A stretch of 64,000 bases of DNA from Metopolophium dirhodum (GCF_019925205.1 NC_083565.1:38530241-38594240), one strand, 5' to 3'. Positions 12,701 through 24,746 are shown, counted from the stretch's first letter. A program made the numbers and translations. Notes: generated from the letters alone by a model not told the origin.

Positions 12701-15700
12701 TTATTTAAATTAAATATTTAAATAAAAATTTATATTTAAATCAGTTTAAACGTCAGATTAAATATAAAAATGATGATTACTGCTAGACGTATCTAAATTA
12801 AAAATATTGAACCCACCTACATTTTTTTTAACTTTGGGGCTTAATAGATATTAGAAAAGATACAAATTACAAATCGATAACCCACAAATTGTTTGCTGAT
12901 AATAACTCAATATTGTAAAAATTAAATAAAATTATTTAAAAGGTGACTTTTCTTATTGTTCTTAATAATCAAGGAAAATAATTTTTAAAAAAAACCAGTT
13001 TTTGACAAAATCAATATTGTTTTTTTCGGTGTAACTTGAATACTTAAAATGTTCATTCAACGATTGTATTATCATTTTCTATACAATGTGATAAAAGCTA
13101 TAGAGATGAACATTTATTGTTCACAATTTTTTCGCTAGATCAAAAATGTAGAAAATATACCTAATTAAGATAATTTTTGTAAAACTAAAAATTTACCGGA
13201 AAATAAATTAAATTTTTTATAAGGGTTTAATATTAATTAATTTACAACATTGGATATTTATTAATTACATATTTATTTCTCCTTAAGCAATTTTAGTTTA
13301 TATAGTTGTGCCTACTTCAAATATATTTTTCGTAGATAATTGAAATTTTTACATATTTATTAAATTGTATTATTTTATATGGACAGTTAGAATTTTGAAA
13401 CCCCATAAAATAATTACCTCGTTAAATGGTTACGTTGTATAGACTACAAAGTGAAAAAAAAAATAAATTATATAAATATATACTATTAAAATAAATACAA
13501 TAGTTTTCAAGCAAGTGCAAAATACCCTCAAAGTTGAATATAAAACTATTTTTAATGGTCCAAAATGAGATGAGAACAAAAAAAATAATTTTAAAAACAT
13601 ATCATTGTGAAATTATTACATACATTGTTCAGCTTAGAATCTAAGATTTTGAACATCTTAATATCTTAATAATTAAAATTAATTAGACTGAATTGTAAAT
13701 GAACTATCAAAAAATTAAATTAAATTAAACAATAATTAACTAACAAAAAAATTAAAACAAATACTTGAAGTAGATTATAGTAATAATAGACATAAAATTA
13801 TATTTTTCTGTTTTCTACAACTGTTTTTTTACATTGTCTAAAATTCAGAGATATTCAAACTTTTTCATCTCACGTCTCTTTTGTTTCTTTACAACTTTCT
13901 TAAGGCTCTTAAATTATTAAAGACATGGAAAGAAAATGTTTCATTGTTAAATTGTTTATAGACAGATATATTATAAATACATCAATAATATCAAGACAAC
14001 AAATTGTATGATAATCATGCATATACCTAAAATACGGAAATTAAATATTTTACATTTATAACAAAACAATATATTAATCCGTAATCGTCATCATTGTTAA
14101 TATTTTTCCTGTTGTGAGTTATGGATGTCCCGACAAATAGTCGCAACACGGAGCCGTGACGAATAGTTTGAATATTTCTGGATTAAATCATTTGTTTTAG
14201 ACAACCCAATTTTAGCACCCAAAGTTCGTTAAACCATTTGCGTATAGTCTAATTTTGCAATCCAAAATGAAAATTGTATACACATTAGTTAAATTTCTGT
14301 CTAAAACGTATTATAATTCTTACCATTAGTCATAAGACGATTTGCTTCTTTTTCTCTGAAACTTTCACATGATACATTTTTAATAACCACAGAAGATATC
14401 GCCTTTTCTTTCGCTGGTCCAATTAAACGCCTCTTTTTGTTTAAATGGTGTACATCAAAGTTCCCGATATAAGTACATTCCATCAAAACTCTATTGGAGA
14501 AGATACAATGATACATGGATTAAAATTTTGAAAATATTTATCACCTAAGTATCGTTTATATAATAATGTCAAAGATAATAATAATTTAGTATTATAAAAC
14601 ATTAAAAAATACCTTGCGTTTTCTGGTGGTTGGTTTAAAATAACACCCTTAAAATGTGAGTTACATATAGAGCATCGTCCGACAACGGTAACAAAAGTAT
14701 TTCCGTGTGGATATACATGGGCTCTTCGGAACGATATACAACATGGCAATTCGGTATGGACCCAAAAGTGCTCGGCTAAAATGGGTGTCCACTGGTTTTT
14801 TTGTAATGCATGATGAGTTTTAAAATTTTGTTTTGATCGATTTTTGTCATTTAATCTATACACAATATTCTGTGGCTTAATCATATTCCACTCTTCAATG
14901 GAAAATGTAAAAACAAACTTTTTTTTAGGTAGATCTTCATCTGAATTACTACTATCATCTGAACTATCTAAAAAAAAAATATTAAATCCATATATATAGC
15001 AATTTTGATTTTACTATACAAATGAACTTAACAAAATTCTACCGAACATTATAAGTTACCATTATATTAATCAAAAATTAAGTACCTGTAAAAATAATAA
15101 TTAGTTTTTATGTTAAATACGATGTTGATCTATTTGATTAATGAGGCTATTAGATTTTATGTACGTATGTATTAAAAGAAAAAAAATTTATTTATGATCT
15201 ACTCTCAAGATTGTGAAGTATAATATAGAAGATATGAAAAAACACTATAAAAATGTGGAGAAGTAAGTGCCGTTCTACATACCATTCCGCAAAACATTGG
15301 ATATCGAGTCTGTATATTGTAATGGATGTGTTATATTTGAATTCAATGATAAATCTTGTCATACGAAAAACTATTCTGTGTGGAGATTGTGTGTCATCCT
15401 AGCATACTTATATAAATAATCAAATTTAATAATTATAAAAGGTGGTCAAGTGGGTGTCGCTATTTTCTGTACTGTAGGTTACAAGTGAGTCACTGTAATG
15501 GATTATGTTAAATATGAATCCAATGATATAATATATAATTGTATAAGAAAAAACGATTCTGAGCGAAGACGATTAGTCTATAATATTTTACTATTTGTAT
15601 TTGATGATTTTATTATGAATAAATAGTAATAAATTACTAAATTTTAGTATTAGACAGTATTGACTATTTACTACAGTTGGTTAAATTCATTTTTCCCAAA

Positions 15701-18700
15701 AATTACATTTGAAAATGTCATTGCGTGTATATAAAATATAACAACATAAAAACAATAAAAGTTTCATAACTATTGTAATACCAACTTAATGTAACTTCTT
15801 GTTAATGTAAAAAAAGAAAAAACTTTATCCAAAATTGGTTTTGCTTAAGAATTCCGGTTTTTTCTTTAATTTTTCACTTGTTTTTCACGGTACTTTTGAA
15901 AATTACTTTTAACCGGCGAAGTACCAACTAGACTCACTTTCCTATCAGCAAAAATAATATTGAACAAAATATAATCATTTTTACTGTCCTAGAACGTGAT
16001 GACAGACATAATATAAAAAAAAATAAATAAAAAATTTAAAAAAAAACACATCATTGTTAAATCAATACAGTTAATAATCTAAAAAAACATACCCAAAAAA
16101 AATGAAATACAAATTACCTAGTCATTTTAATTAGTATATTATTAAATCTCGTATTCCGCAAAATATTGTCTAAGATATTCCGAACTATAGGTAGATAATA
16201 CTATATTATTCATAATCATCCACCCAAAGAAATTGTTACATTTTTTAATAATATATTTTACTTACCACTTGCATTCGGAGAATCAATTATAACATTAGAT
16301 GCTATATCAGATGCTGTCTTGGAACAAATTGGAAATCCAAGTTTTTCCTTAATATCATATCGGTTTTTAAACACTAATGTATGAATTGCACTTTTAGATA
16401 TGTTATTATCTAAATGAGCGCTAATTTCAGCCCATATTGTGTTAGTGGCAACAGCTATTTCTAAAACAAAAAGTATAACCGCGCATCTTAAAATAAATAT
16501 TAAATTCAAATTGTGAGTTTTGGTATGTATAAATGCAAAAATATTATTTCATACCTAACAAATTAAAACAGAAAAAAAATAAAAATCTTTTTAATTTTAG
16601 TATTTATTTAAATTATATTGAAACGTTTAAGTTAATGTGTTGGTAAATCGTTTAAGAAAATTAATTGTTTTTGAAAAAAATTTAAACTTATAACAAAATG
16701 AATTTTTCATTTAACCTATTTTATCTTAACGTTTTGGTTTATTATAATTTAAAAAATAAATTCTTTTGGTAAAATAATTCCTAACGATGATTAGGTGTAA
16801 CATAAATAACTGATACTACTTAAATTGGACATTTTAACTATAATATGTATTAATGTATTATGATATAAAAAATAAAAATGTAATGCAAGATTACATGACG
16901 CATTTTTAAAACAAGTTTGGAATTTATTTAAGTTTCAATTTTTCAATTTCTGTTGAAATTGTATAATTTAAAATTTTAGTAATTTGTTACTATTGAATCT
17001 TATATTTTTAATTTCAGTTGTGAGCGGAGGTGTTAAATATGAATACAACTTACAACTTAATTTTTTTTTCTATTACTAATTTTAAAAGCTTTTTAGTAGA
17101 TTTAGCAATCGCAATTTGTAACAACTTCTGATCCTTATATTATAATTCAGTATATACACTTACCTTATAATAATTTATGATATTCCAAATAATAATCAAA
17201 CATATACATAATAATACAATAGAACTAGAACACTACACTTCACGTACAGCGTGATAACTGACTTGTGTCTTGTAATAACCTGAGGGCTATAACACCCTCA
17301 GAAAGCACCCATGAGGTCCTGGGACTGAACCTCATGAACTGTGTGCCACACCGCGTGGAAACCTGAGGGTTTCGTCGGTGGAACACATAGACTTTAATAC
17401 ATGCATGGACTAATGAACGTCCAAGATTTATAATAATAAATAACACATAACTTAAAGCTAGGGAGAAGGTGACCAATTAAATAATAAGAATAAGATGATT
17501 TTTTGTTTAAATAATAATTTGTGTATCATACAATATGCGGTCTTTACTGACCATAAAATGAATAGTTGAATATTGAATAATATAAATAGGAATAAGAGTT
17601 ATTTAATAAATAATAAGGACATTATAATAATTAAATAGTAATGACTAAGTCGTAATAATAATATGACAAGTTCTTAATAACACGACATAATATGAAGGGT
17701 GGAAATTCAAAAGGTGGTATTGCCAAAAACGTTTTAAACAATTTTTGACTGATCCATTTTTCTTATCTGCTGCACTTTCTCGTGCTTATTTTAAAACTTA
17801 AGGTGGTTCTAGTCGGTCATTTTCTAAGGAGTAGGAATTAGGCAAATTATGTGTTGGGTACATTCGGCCATTCGGGCATGTGAATGTGTGCGAGTGTAAA
17901 TGAACATTAGTGGGTGTGCGCTATGTCAACGTTATGCGGGTCGTGTTCACGCACTCGCAGGCAAATGTCAGCAAATTGAATTAGGAAAAAATATTCTGTT
18001 ACTTTTCGAGTATAACATGCCTTGACTGTGACAAAATTGTGAGACTTTGGCGGGTGCGATTTTAATTCTGTAAAAATCCTAAAATTTATTAAAACCTCCT
18101 CTAGAGAACGGTCGAGGCATTTTTTAAAAATACATATTTCTTCAGTACATATGACTGAACAAAAATTTGATAAAAATGGAAATTTTTATAATATTATACA
18201 AGTGTCAAAAGTTCAAAATTTAAAAAAATGCTTCGACGGTTCTCTAGAGGAGATGTTAAAAAATGTAGTAATTGTTACAGAATTAAAATCAGATAATCCA
18301 GTGTCTCACAATTTTGTCACTACGAAGAGTCTAAAAACGATTTTTTTTTGTACCGACTAGAACCACCTTAATGGCTTAATAATGATGATAGAAAAGATAG
18401 AGCTTGATTATTTTTTAAATAATCGTGCTTCGAAATATTTAAACAACAAAATATCTCAGAATCTGAATCATCACACAGTGACGATGATTTTTTTTCAGTT
18501 GGTCCAAAAAAAAATCAAAAATAACTCGTGTTAAATTTGCTCTTGTCTGTCTTAATAAAATATGATTTATTTTGGTAAAAACTAAAAACTAACCTAGCAT
18601 TTTTTAGTGTAAGTTAATTATAAAATGTATTCAATTATAAATTATAAATTATCACAAACTAAAGTTACTTATATAATAATCAAACACAATATTATATCAT

Positions 18701-19677
18701 TACATTGACCATACCTAATTTCTAAAAAACAAATATTATTGTATTTATAATAAAAATATTTTTAACACGCATTCGAGACGAATCACGCGCTTCTTTTCCC
18801 CCCCGGAGACGAGCAGTTTCCACGTGGAGCAAATAATTTAATTATTTTATATAAATAATCGATACAATATTTCCTATCGATAGATTGTTACATAAAAACA
18901 ATAGTGTGAGTATATGATTTTATATCGATTTTTAAAATCCGATAGTAGACACAACGCGCGAGACGCGTGATTCGTCTTTCATGAGTAAAACATCGTAACG
19001 CGCCAAACGCGTGACTCGTCTCAAACGTAACTTTTAGAATATGACGGTCCGTTTCGAATGTGGTAAAGCATTTGGTATACTTTTATAGTTATAGTATTCA
19101 GAATATTTAATTCGGAATATTTTATTTATGAAGTATTAGAACACATATTAGGAATACTTTTTTTCATGAGTATTAGAGTATTTGTTCTGAATACTTTTTA
19201 AAAGTATTTTACCCAAGACTAGTTATTTTGATATTTTAACCTTGTCTTTACTTATAATAATTATGTGCCTACCTAATTATTTTATTATCTGGGTTAAAAT
19301 CTATGATACAATTAAAACAAATGTATTAAAATATAAAATTGGCAAATAAGTAATAATTATACTGTATAATTCCTGGATATAATAAAAATTATAAAAATTA
19401 ATTTTTTGATTATTTGAAAAAAATTGCCTGATAAAAATATCGATAAATTGAATAATCAAATGACAAATAATTGGTAGGTCCTAGTTACGATTGATGAGAA
19501 ATAAACAAACATTTTTTAAAGTATCGACGTTACTATTGTTACAATAGAAAAATTGTATAATTCACTTGCATACTCACTCATGTCACCTTTTTCATCTCTG
19601 CTCACCACATTATCTTTGAAAGACAAAATAGCATCAACCACAACTGAAGGCGGAACACTACATTTTCGTCCAACCAT
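8892..19677 (-). CDS. MULE-like transposase fused to a C19 (USP-type) protease domain
   Basis: Predicted exons on the minus strand are 19677-19578, 16460-16266, 14967-14613, 14490-14334, 12471-10545, 9729-9249 and 9142-8892. All introns are GT-AG and the phases agree at every junction, except for one frame slip inside exon 5. The protein starts MVGRKCSVPPSVVVDAI, continues through a short acidic serine stretch, a C-rich segment (GRCSICNSHF) and the MULE-like core, then a low-complexity linker, and ends in a USP domain. The USP Cys box is NTCAFDSL and the His box is GHYTTYSRR, followed by WELYDDL and a terminal PCELLFYTI. From what I remember, aphid genomes hold many related proteins starting with a short basic N-terminus. 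The gene lies wholly between the inverted arms, so it is the element's own gene rather than a host gene. The only break is a 12-A run (12118-12129 as T on the plus strand). Confidence 0.8.
9915..10051. mobile_element. Small MITE in the MULE-USP intron
   Basis: A 137-bp segment has 22-bp near-perfect inverted ends, TATAGGATAATATAGGTTTC on the left and its inverse on the right. It carries ACACCGG motifs inside. Flanks suggest a TA duplication. The sequence GGGCCGCAACTCATCCACAG inside also pairs with the inverse stretch at 10060-10081, so a larger hairpin extends to the right. Confidence 0.6.
10545..12471 (-). CDS. MULE-like transposase core exon (exon 5), with frame slip at a 12-A run
   Basis: The exon starts after TTTCAG (12472-12477) and ends ATG|GTTTGT. 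Upstream of the slip it encodes DIGCDPFFVHYHSSEQINLY and IDATGSIVKTFHRLG; downstream it encodes MLSERHTNIAISNWLVKW, VCDNSLALLSAIV and RCFIRIDVAHFIK. Asp residues in IDATGS and VCDNS and the C/D-x-AH segment fit the MULE pattern of two catalytic Asp separated by a helical region, but I cannot place the third acid with certainty. After residue about 330 of the downstream part a low-complexity N/P/E-rich linker leads to the USP Cys box. At 12118-12129 twelve A residues (coding strand) put the two halves one base out of register; ten or thirteen would keep one frame. Confidence 0.75.
12895..13400 (+). repeat. Diverged copy of repeat R1
   Basis: The stretch CAGTTTTTGACAAAATCAAT followed by GGTGTAACTTG and ATTTTCTATACA parallels 5058-5160 of the longest R1 copy. 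It lies in intron 4 of the MULE-USP gene. Ends cannot be fixed. Confidence 0.45.
15439..16080 (-). repeat. R1 copy in reverse orientation inside the MULE-USP intron
   Basis: It begins GGTGGTCAAGTGGGTGTCGC, the inverse of the R1 tail, then has ACGATTCTGAGCGAAGACG, and closes with the inverse of TATTGATTTAACAATGATGTG, the R1 head. About 900 bases of the interior are missing relative to the copy at 4795-6312. Confidence 0.7.
17802..18367. mobile_element. TTAA-flanked hairpin MITE (piggyBac-like)
   Basis: TIRs GGTGGTTCTAGTCGGT and ACCGACTAGAACCACC are perfect and bounded by TTAA at 17798-17801 and 18368-18371. Further inverted pairs lie inside (CTCTAGAGAACGGTCGAGGC with its partner near 18229-18255; ACAAAATTGTGAGACT with 18302-18318), so most of the 566 bp folds on itself. 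TTAA targets are typical of piggyBac elements. The short reading frame at 18151-18360 is a by-product of the repeat. Confidence 0.85.
18765..19030. mobile_element. CpG-rich MITE candidate
   Basis: ACGCATTCGAGACGAATCAC at the left and the inverse of GTGACTCGTCTCAAACG at the right form imperfect TIRs. A third copy, CGCGTGATTCGTCT, lies at about 18964-18977. A run of eight C precedes GGAGACGAG near 18800. No target duplication is evident. Confidence 0.4.
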
Positions 19678-19997
19678 GTTCAATAATGATGTTAAAAAAG
19701 AACAATAATTAGTATTGTCAAAACAAAATATATTTTAATAGTAAAAGAAAATGTCAAATCACAGTGATAAAAAAAACAATGTTTTACTACGAAAATTACA
19801 CGACGTACTCAGCCTAATCGACAAACTACGAATGACAATTCAATATTTCAATAAGAAATAGAATAGTGTTCTGTAAATATTTATGGATATCTAAATATAT
19901 TTTTACAAACAAATTAATTGTCACTATATTTAGTACAAAATGGAAATAGTGTCCCAGCCATCAACATAATCCAAACATCGAATAGCGTATTAATAGT

Positions 19998-20165
19998 ATA
20001 GACCTATAAATAACCAGTGCTTAGAGAGAGAAGACATAGAATGAGCGAGAAAAGGAACAACGTAGTAAAATGTATACAGTTAATTTGCGGGCTCCTTCAC
20101 TACTTTATGTTCTCTCTTTTATCTCTTTCTCAGTTATATCATTCATGTATATTGTATAATTTAGA
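19998..20165. repeat. AGAGAG-rich repeat, related to the MITE at 54775
   Basis: CCTATAAATAACCAGTGCTT followed by AGAGAGAGAAGACATAG resembles 54777-54812, and a CTCTCTTTTATCTCTTTCTC stretch lies on the other side as at 54903-54925. Probably a copy of the same MITE family, shortened. Confidence 0.4.
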
Positions 20166-20918
20166 AGTTACGATATTTGAAATGGATAATTTATAACATA
20201 ATATCTATAGTTTATACACACAATAATATTATGTTCTGAGTCGTTTACCCGCACGACTCAGCAGGGCAGGTGACTTGAACGCGTGATCGCACAGGCGCAA
20301 CGGGCGGAAAGTGGTAACGTTTTCCGCCACTATAGATTGATTATAATTATAAATATAACTATAAATAATATGTTATAACTACGGTATAATTATCAATAAT
20401 TCTTAACTACCTATCTTGGAGTATATAAGTAAATTAGTACCAATCATTGATATTGTTTATAATCAATGATACCAATGCATTCATAACATTGAAATATGAT
20501 ATAAAATATGATTCATTTAAGCTCTGAATCATCGGTCGATGTGCATCATTTTCCAAGTGTAAAATAGAACGCTAAACGACAGAAAGTGTCTGTACATTCG
20601 TCGTTTTCATAAAGTGTGGTTTGTTTAATGATAATAGTTTGAGTAAAATGCAGTGCCGAAACTATAAACTCTTAGGTCCGTGTGCGAGGATTTGTTTTGA
20701 GGCGCCAAATTAATATTATTTTTGTTATTATTAAAATATAATACCGGGCTAGCGCAACGGTAAAAACACTAAAATTGTTTTTTAACCGTAAAAAAATGTC
20801 GTGCGAATTCCGGGGACAGTCGTGCGAATTCATGCGAATGGCGTGTTAAATATTGGCCGTATCATAATCGCAAATATCCCAAAATTTCTATTACGGGCCG
20901 GGCTGGCGCAACGGTATT

Positions 20919-22400
20919 TCAATTGAAATATTTTAAATTCAGAACCATAGTCATACGTATCATAACCTAACCTAACCGTAGTCCTCCCTCAAAAATAATA
21001 GGTACTTCCAGCACGTCCGCACAAAAAAAACCCACCTAGTAAAATATTTAAACATAAATAGTTTTAATAACCTATCATGTATATTATAAATTAGTACAAT
21101 AATAAATCGAAAATTAATGAATTTCAAGTTATTTTTTGCTGGTAATAATTTAACTTATAATTTTGTTTGGATAATATTACTCTATATAGTTTATGCATAT
21201 GAACGATTTTATAACATATTAAGATGATCTATACTATAAAGGGTCGTTCAGTGCAAGTTAAAACATTTTAATATTTTATCGATGATGAATGATGATTGTT
21301 TATATTATTCTTCATACCTGCATATTATATTTCAAAAAATATAAATATTTTTTTTCTTTATTATGGGTTGAGGCTTCGACAAATAAGGTCATTATCATGC
21401 TAATATAAATAGTGTGGTACGAAAACAGTATCATAATCGCAAAATTCGCAAAATTTCTATTACGGGCCGGGCTGGCGCAACGGTAAAAACACTAAAATTG
21501 TTTTTTAACCGTAAAAAATGTCGTGCGAATTCCGGGGACAGTCGTGCGAATTCATGCGAATGGCGTGCTAAATATTGGTATAGTCAAAGTCACAAAATTC
21601 GCAGAATTTATATAATGGGCTGGGCTGGCGCAACGGTAAAAACACTAAAATTGTTTTTTAACCGTAAAAAAATGTCGTGCGAATTCCGGGGACAGTCGTG
21701 CGAATTCATGCGAATGGCGTGCTAAATATTGGTATAGTCAAAGTCCCAAAATTCGCAGAATTTATATAATGGGCCGGGCTGGCGCAACGGTAAAAACACT
21801 AAAATTGTTTTTTAACCGTAAAAAAATGTCGTGCGAATTCCGGGGACAGTCGTGCGAATTCATGCAAATGGCGTGCTAAATATTGGCCGTATCATAATCG
21901 CAAATATCCCAAAATTTCTATTACGGGCCGGGCTGGCGCAACGGTAAAAACACTAAAATTGTTTTTTAACCGTAAAAAATGTCGTGCGAATTCCGGGGAC
22001 AGTCGTGCGAATTCATGCGAATGGCGTGCTAAATATTGGTATAGTCAAAGTCCCAAAATTCGCAGAATTTATATAATGGGCCGGGCTGGCGCAACGGTAA
22101 AAACACTAAAATTGTTTTTTAACCGTAAAAAAATGTCGTGCGAATTCCGGGGACAGTCGTGCGAATTCATGCGAATGGCGTGCTAAATATTGGTATATTT
22201 AAATATTCGATATCTATATTTTTTCTTTTGTGCCGGGCTAGCGCAACGTTGCGCCAGCCCGGCTCATCAAATTTTGGATTTAACCGTTAAACCAATATCA
22301 TGCAAATTCTAATTTTAGTCGTGCAAATTCATGCTAATTGCATGCTAAATATTGGTGAAAAAATTTTCCAAAATTTCGAAATGGGCCGGGCTGGCGCAAC
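20919..22400. repeat. Right long terminal inverted arm with 153-154-bp tandem repeats
   Basis: This is the inverse of 6848-8172. The core GGGCCGGGCTGGCGC recurs about every 153-154 bases (near 21465, 21618, 21770, 21925, 22078), then a palindromic pair at about 22233-22263 and a final core at 22385. One extra unit sits inside the arm at about 20745-20918, not mirrored on the left. The open reading frames here (for example 21414-21725 and 21959-22186) only reflect the repeat period. Confidence 0.92.
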
Positions 22401-22404
22401 GTAC

Positions 22405-22519
22405 GTCTGGGCAATCTGATAAACGGTGACGTGATCGTTACTTCACGGCCATCATAGGGTAGACCAGAATACACAAAAGTGTAGATCATCGGGCTGTCGG
22501 CTGTATGTATGATAAAGTC
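22405..22519 (-). CDS. Upstream exon of the host gene interrupted by the giant MULE
   Basis: On the minus strand CACTTCCAG (22520-22528) precedes a 115-base exon fully open in one frame, encoding FIIHTADSPMIYTFVYSGLP and YDGREVTITSPFIRLPR. It ends AGA C| followed by GTAC, where the transposon begins. The other flank resumes with GTACGTCAG and reaches the acceptor of the 6636-6793 exon after 54 bases, and the phases match (C|TG TCT). Without the element the intron would be about 54 bp. I do not recognise the protein. Upstream exons may lie to the right but were not found. Confidence 0.62.
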
Positions 22520-22610
22520 CTGGAAGTGGGAATTACAATAGCCCCTAAAATGCTGTTACACCTCAACCTTAAGGGGGCTGGAGCAGGTACAAATTATCAC
22601 GTAAAACAGG

Positions 22611-22920
22611 CCAAAAGCTAGACAAAACTGTGGGACTTGGGTTTGACGGATTTTAATTTTGAAAACCAATTGAAAATCTTCAACAACTCTTCTAAAGCAT
22701 GGCCGTGGAAATTTATCATTATTACAAAAAATAATGGCGTACTTAAATATATAAAATACAAAAATTCTTATTTTTTTAAATTGTCAATATTTTATCGAAG
22801 AATTTTTATTAAGAAAATCCCCCCGACCATTCCCTTACTGACATAATGACTAATTAATATCCATTTTCAAAATAAAAATCCGTCTAATCCAACTCCCACA
22901 ATTTTGTCTAGCTTTTTGGC
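22611..22920. mobile_element. Hairpin MITE
   Basis: CCAAAAGCTAGACAAAACTG at the left pairs with the inverse CAATTTTGTCTAGCTTTTTGG at the right, and the pairing continues for about 50 bases (GGATTTTAATTTTGAAAA). A TTAAGGGGGCTGGAGCAGG motif just outside (22569-22588) recurs at 28147 and, inverted, at 26915-26928, and may be the true TTAA-bounded end. Confidence 0.55.
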
Positions 22921-23631
22921 ATTTTTGTCATTTAAATAGTGTGGTGTTTATTTGACAAAATCTATAGCATTGACATGTGCCTGCGAGTGCGGAAATGTAT
23001 CGGCTCGGCGAATTTGGCGATAGGTACTAATTGAAAATAAACTGCCATCATATTCCTGGAATATAATGTAAGATAAGAAAACGTGCGCCGGCGGCGGCGG
23101 CGGTGGGCACAATATAATAATAATTAAATCGTCTGGCTCAACTGTTTCGGTCCGCCACCGGTCGTTGGTACTTATTATTCTACGGGGAGTAAAGGTAATA
23201 TTCTAATTTTGATTTTCGAATTTCGAATTTCGATTAGTCAGACGTCTGCTGTTGTTTGAAACTAATGTGCAGTCCTTATAGTGAGAGTTTTTTTTTGTGA
23301 AATCAATATTTGACATCTTCGATACTATGGACAGTAAAAAAGACTGGCGTTATGGAAAAAAAAATAAAACTCTTTTATCCAAAAGAAAGAAGAAAGAAGA
23401 ACAAAGGAAATATTAACTCCCTAAATAGATTTAAAAAAGTAAGTATAAAATATATTACAAATCTATTGTATTAATTAACTATTGGATGATATTATAATCA
23501 TACTGAAAATTCTAAATATTAATTCAAAATATATGGTGATATTTGTATTTGGATTTTATATTTGAGTAATTAAATATTGATATAACTCCTGAGATGATGA
23601 ACATGCTCTAATAATATTAGTTAATTCAGTT
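22921..23631. other. Non-coding DNA with a GGC microsatellite
   Basis: A (GGC)n run at about 23090-23104 lies in an otherwise AT-rich stretch with several CpG-rich motifs. A first exon or promoter is possible, but I see no supported coding frame. Confidence 0.35.
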
Positions 23632-24720
23632 TTAGTATGTATTGATTTTACTATGTTGTGTGTTTTTTTTTATAAATGAAAATAAAATTTTATTCGTTGG
23701 GTAAAAAAGCTTCAAAATTTGATACAAGACTTCTAATATATTGTCACAATAGTAGTTAAAAAATATTAAAAATACATAGTCATATTTTTTTTTAATAAGT
23801 ATTGAAAGGTCGAATTTTGACAAAATACGTAAAAATCACGAAAATTTGCAATTTATTTTGAGTTAGAAATTCATAAAAATTTTTCTTTTTAAATCTAAGG
23901 TTTGAAAATTCTATACGAAATTCTTCATGAGTTTGTCTAATTAGAGTATAGAAAATGTCAGTATAAACAGTCAGTGAAAATTGCATGTAACTACGATAAT
24001 TTTTTAGTCTTACACCGACACCCAAAATCGATTTTTCGTAAAAATTACCGTTTTTCCTTATTTTATTTTTTATTTTTTCTGGCGCTTTTGAAAACTACTG
24101 GAAAATTGAGATATTGACCTCTCAAATGCACCAATTATTACTTTAGGACATGTTTTACCTATTTCTCGTATCATAACTAAACAATTGACCTCATTGAATA
24201 TAAGTACTACCTACATAGTAGTATAAAGTAGGTAGGTACTACGTACGTAATATAAATTTTCATTACAGTGCAATGCAAATGTAATTTAATTTGTAACTAA
24301 TTTTTTTATTTAAACATTTTTTTGCACAGTATATAACAAATATAACTTCGTTTTTAATAATAATTTAAATTTATTTAATAATGCATTTTTTGAAAGGCTT
24401 TTTTTTATACTTTTACCGCATTTTTTAGAGTTTTTAGGTCATAAACGCATTTTTTTTAAAGAGATTTTTTTTATATTTTTAGAGCATTTAAATCTGAGCC
24501 CTATTTATTTCTTATACAGACATAGCCTAATAGTAAAATAAATAGGTAAAAATTGGTAATACAAATTGGCCGACAAACCGTCTTCGCTCAGAATTGTTTT
24601 AATATACAATGATATTATATCATTGAATTAAAATTGAATACCTTTCACTAAAATAACTAACTTATAACCTACTGTACAGCAGAACTATAGCCACGTATCG
24701 ACATTTTTTATTCAATCAAT
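23632..24720 (+). repeat. R1 copy
   Basis: It starts TATGTATTGATTTTACTATG and ends with CTTCGCTCAGAATTG and CCTACTGTACAGCAGAAC, in the same order as at 4795-6312. It is diverged and shortened. Open frames in it are not conserved between copies. Confidence 0.65.
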
Positions 24721-24746
24721 ATTTTATAAAGTTATAAATTGTTGTA

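Larger units (their letters stand above)
6848..22400 (-). mobile_element. Giant Foldback/MULE-like transposon carrying a transposase-USP gene
   Basis: The termini are inverted copies: TTTGCGCCAGCCCGGCCC at the left, and GTTGCGCCAGCCCGGCCC read inward on the minus strand at the right. Inverted similarity runs through 1.3-1.5 kb of each arm (6848-8172 and 20919-22400). Each arm holds an array of about 154-bp tandem units followed by a unique inner section. The interior holds one seven-exon gene (8892-19677, minus) plus several smaller MITEs in its introns. Flanks read GTAC on both sides, so a 4-bp duplication is possible; GTAC is palindromic, and no 8-10-bp duplication typical of MULEs is visible. 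The architecture is that of Drosophila FB-NOF or large MULEs, by analogy. Confidence 0.88.

Noticed and set aside
17240..17476. GC-richer segment with GGTTCAGTCC on the minus strand, possible tRNA-derived SINE
   Set aside because: A B-box-like motif is present, but the A-box candidate is only about 10 bases away and no tail or duplication is seen; too weak to call.
21414..22186. Open frames with repeating AGATVKTLKLFFNRKK-type peptides
   Set aside because: They are translations of the 153-154-bp tandem repeats in the right arm; their period equals the repeat, and the left arm shows no matching frame in the same sense.
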